A DNA stretch of 64,000 nucleotides from positions 47,133 to 111,132 of the forward strand of contig DATFQX010000228.1 of assembly GCA_035263865.1 (NCBI GenBank), read 5' to 3'. Every line of letters begins with the position of its first letter. Within the stretch, counting starts at the first letter, position 1. Positions 63,417 through 64,000 of the stretch are shown here, in pieces. The notes beneath the pieces are model-generated. The model ran no database searches, had not been told where the DNA came from, and saw nothing but the letters and a program-made list of their open reading frames with translations. Source of the DNA: VAZQ01 sp035263865. GTDB taxonomy: Bacteria; Pseudomonadota; Alphaproteobacteria; Rhizobiales; Xanthobacteraceae. The position numbers and the translations under genes are program-made.

Positions 63417-64000
63417 TTATTCGATCACCTCATCGGCGCGTGCGAGCAGGGACGGCGGCACGTCGAGGCCGAGCACCTTGGCGGTGACCAGGTTGACGAC
63501 CAGGTCGAATTTGGTCGGCTGCTCCACTGGTATGTCGGCAGGCTTCGCCCCGCGCAAAATCTTGTCGACATATTCGGCGGCGCGCCGGAATAGTTCTAAG
63601 AAATTTGGTCCGTAGGACATGAGCGATCCGGCTCTGACGAAGTCACGCTCACCAGAGATTGTGGGCAGTCGCTCGCCAGCCGCAAGGGCGATGATGTTCG
63701 AGCGATTGGCAACTATCAGTTGATCGACAGCAAGATAAACTGCGTCAGCTTTGGTCTTTAGGTCTTGGAATGCGGGCGCGATATCTTCCGCCCGCCGGAT
63801 AGCAAGTGGAATGATTTCAAGGCCGAGCCTGCGAGCCTCAGCCTGTGTCGCACCCATTTCAAGCGCAGGCTGGGTATTGTCGGCATTAAACATGACGGCC
63901 AGTCGGCGGAGCTGAGGCATAACTTCACGCAAAAGTTCAACTTTCTTGCCAGCAAGCTCGGCCGCTTGGTTCGACTGCCCAGTCACGTTGCCCCCAGGTT
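63417..64000 (-). CDS. ABC substrate-binding protein, TrpX-like, 5' part outside the window
   Basis: The last 190 or so residues of a binding protein of the ABC_sub_bind (TrpX/YLR-type) family. It enters from the right edge with PGGNVTGQSN and continues KKVELLREVMPQLRRLAVMFNADNTQPALEMGATQAEARRLGLEII, DAVYLAVDQLIVANRSNIIALAAGERLPTISGERDFVRAGSLMSYGPNFLELFRRAAEYVDKILRGAKPADIPVEQPTKFDLVVNLVTAKVLG. These match the end of the family closely; the start and signal peptide lie beyond 64000. The family is greatly expanded in Bradyrhizobium relatives. Confidence 0.93.
   Translation of the reverse strand, partial: PGGNVTGQSNQAAELAGKKVELLREVMPQLRRLAVMFNADNTQPALEMGATQAEARRLGLEIIPLAIRRAEDIAPAFQDLKTKADAVYLAVDQLIVANRSNIIALAAGERLPTISGERDFVRAGSLMSYGPNFLELFRRAAEYVDKILRGAKPADIPVEQPTKFDLVVNLVTAKVLGLDVPPSLLARADEVIE

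Noticed and set aside
63301..63615. A 104-codon plus-strand frame
   Set aside because: Its Ser/Arg/Thr-rich text is the usual antisense shadow of the C-terminus of ABC_sub_bind genes, often misannotated in rhizobial genomes.
1..64000. tRNA, rRNA or CRISPR arrays
   Set aside because: No T-loop consensus with cloverleaf pairing, no rRNA-like segments and no regularly spaced direct repeats were found in the gaps.

Overview
The window is high-GC DNA from an alphaproteobacterium, most likely in the Hyphomicrobiales (Rhizobiales) near Bradyrhizobium or Xanthobacteraceae. This is inferred from the gene families: a membrane-anchored 2Fe-2S adenylate cyclase, a giant coiled-coil protein resembling rhizobial growth-pole proteins, an AGE-type mannose isomerase, many ABC binding proteins, and GC-rich palindromic repeats between genes. 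I found no rRNA, tRNA, CRISPR array, intact transposon or prophage.

Positions 736-20887 form a surface-polysaccharide locus. A plus-strand run (736-10597) holds a glycosyltransferase, two poorly characterised translationally coupled proteins, a broken family 2 glycosyltransferase, a frameshifted rmlC, a heptose-bisphosphatase (gmhB), a flippase-like membrane protein, two GDP-mannose 4,6-dehydratase paralogues and ugd. A minus-strand operon (15728-10602) encodes a mannose-isomerase/glycosyltransferase fusion, a tviB/wbpA-type dehydrogenase and manC. A second plus run (15909-20887) holds a UDP-uronate epimerase, a Gfo/Idh/MocA dehydrogenase, a DegT/WbpE-type aminotransferase and murJ. Together they would supply GDP-mannose and GDP-4-keto-6-deoxy sugars, UDP-glucuronate and UDP-galacturonate, and amino-uronic acids. 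No Wzy, Wza/Wzc or ABC exporter genes are present.

Positions 20888-39914 are mixed metabolic and envelope genes: an HtrA-like protease, an RND efflux pair, two c-type cytochromes, a RAM-only Lrp-like protein, thiE-thiD, a fumarylacetoacetase-family hydrolase, an unusual SDR protein, the redox-type adenylate cyclase, a threonine dehydratase-like enzyme, an MFS permease, a ClpP-like exported protein, a dipeptide epimerase and an orphan binding protein.

Positions 40118-49185 contain a 1574-residue membrane-anchored repeat protein, a ferredoxin with its reductase, and a large SGNH hydrolase. Positions 49580-55502 are a complete branched-chain-type ABC transporter with two tandem binding-protein paralogues, each followed by a GC hairpin. 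The right end (55625-64000) holds small proteins, an NMT1-like binding protein with a FadR-type regulator and a probable operator, a VWA protein, a signal peptidase homologue lacking the usual catalytic serine, a hydrolase-OsmC fusion, and a binding-protein gene cut by the window edge.

The most unusual items are the isomerase-glycosyltransferase fusion, the haem/2Fe-2S/cyclase architecture, the giant pole-ring-like protein, the serine-less signal peptidase, the SDR protein without its Tyr/Lys pair, and the possible GDP-heptose branch. None of these could be checked by database search here.
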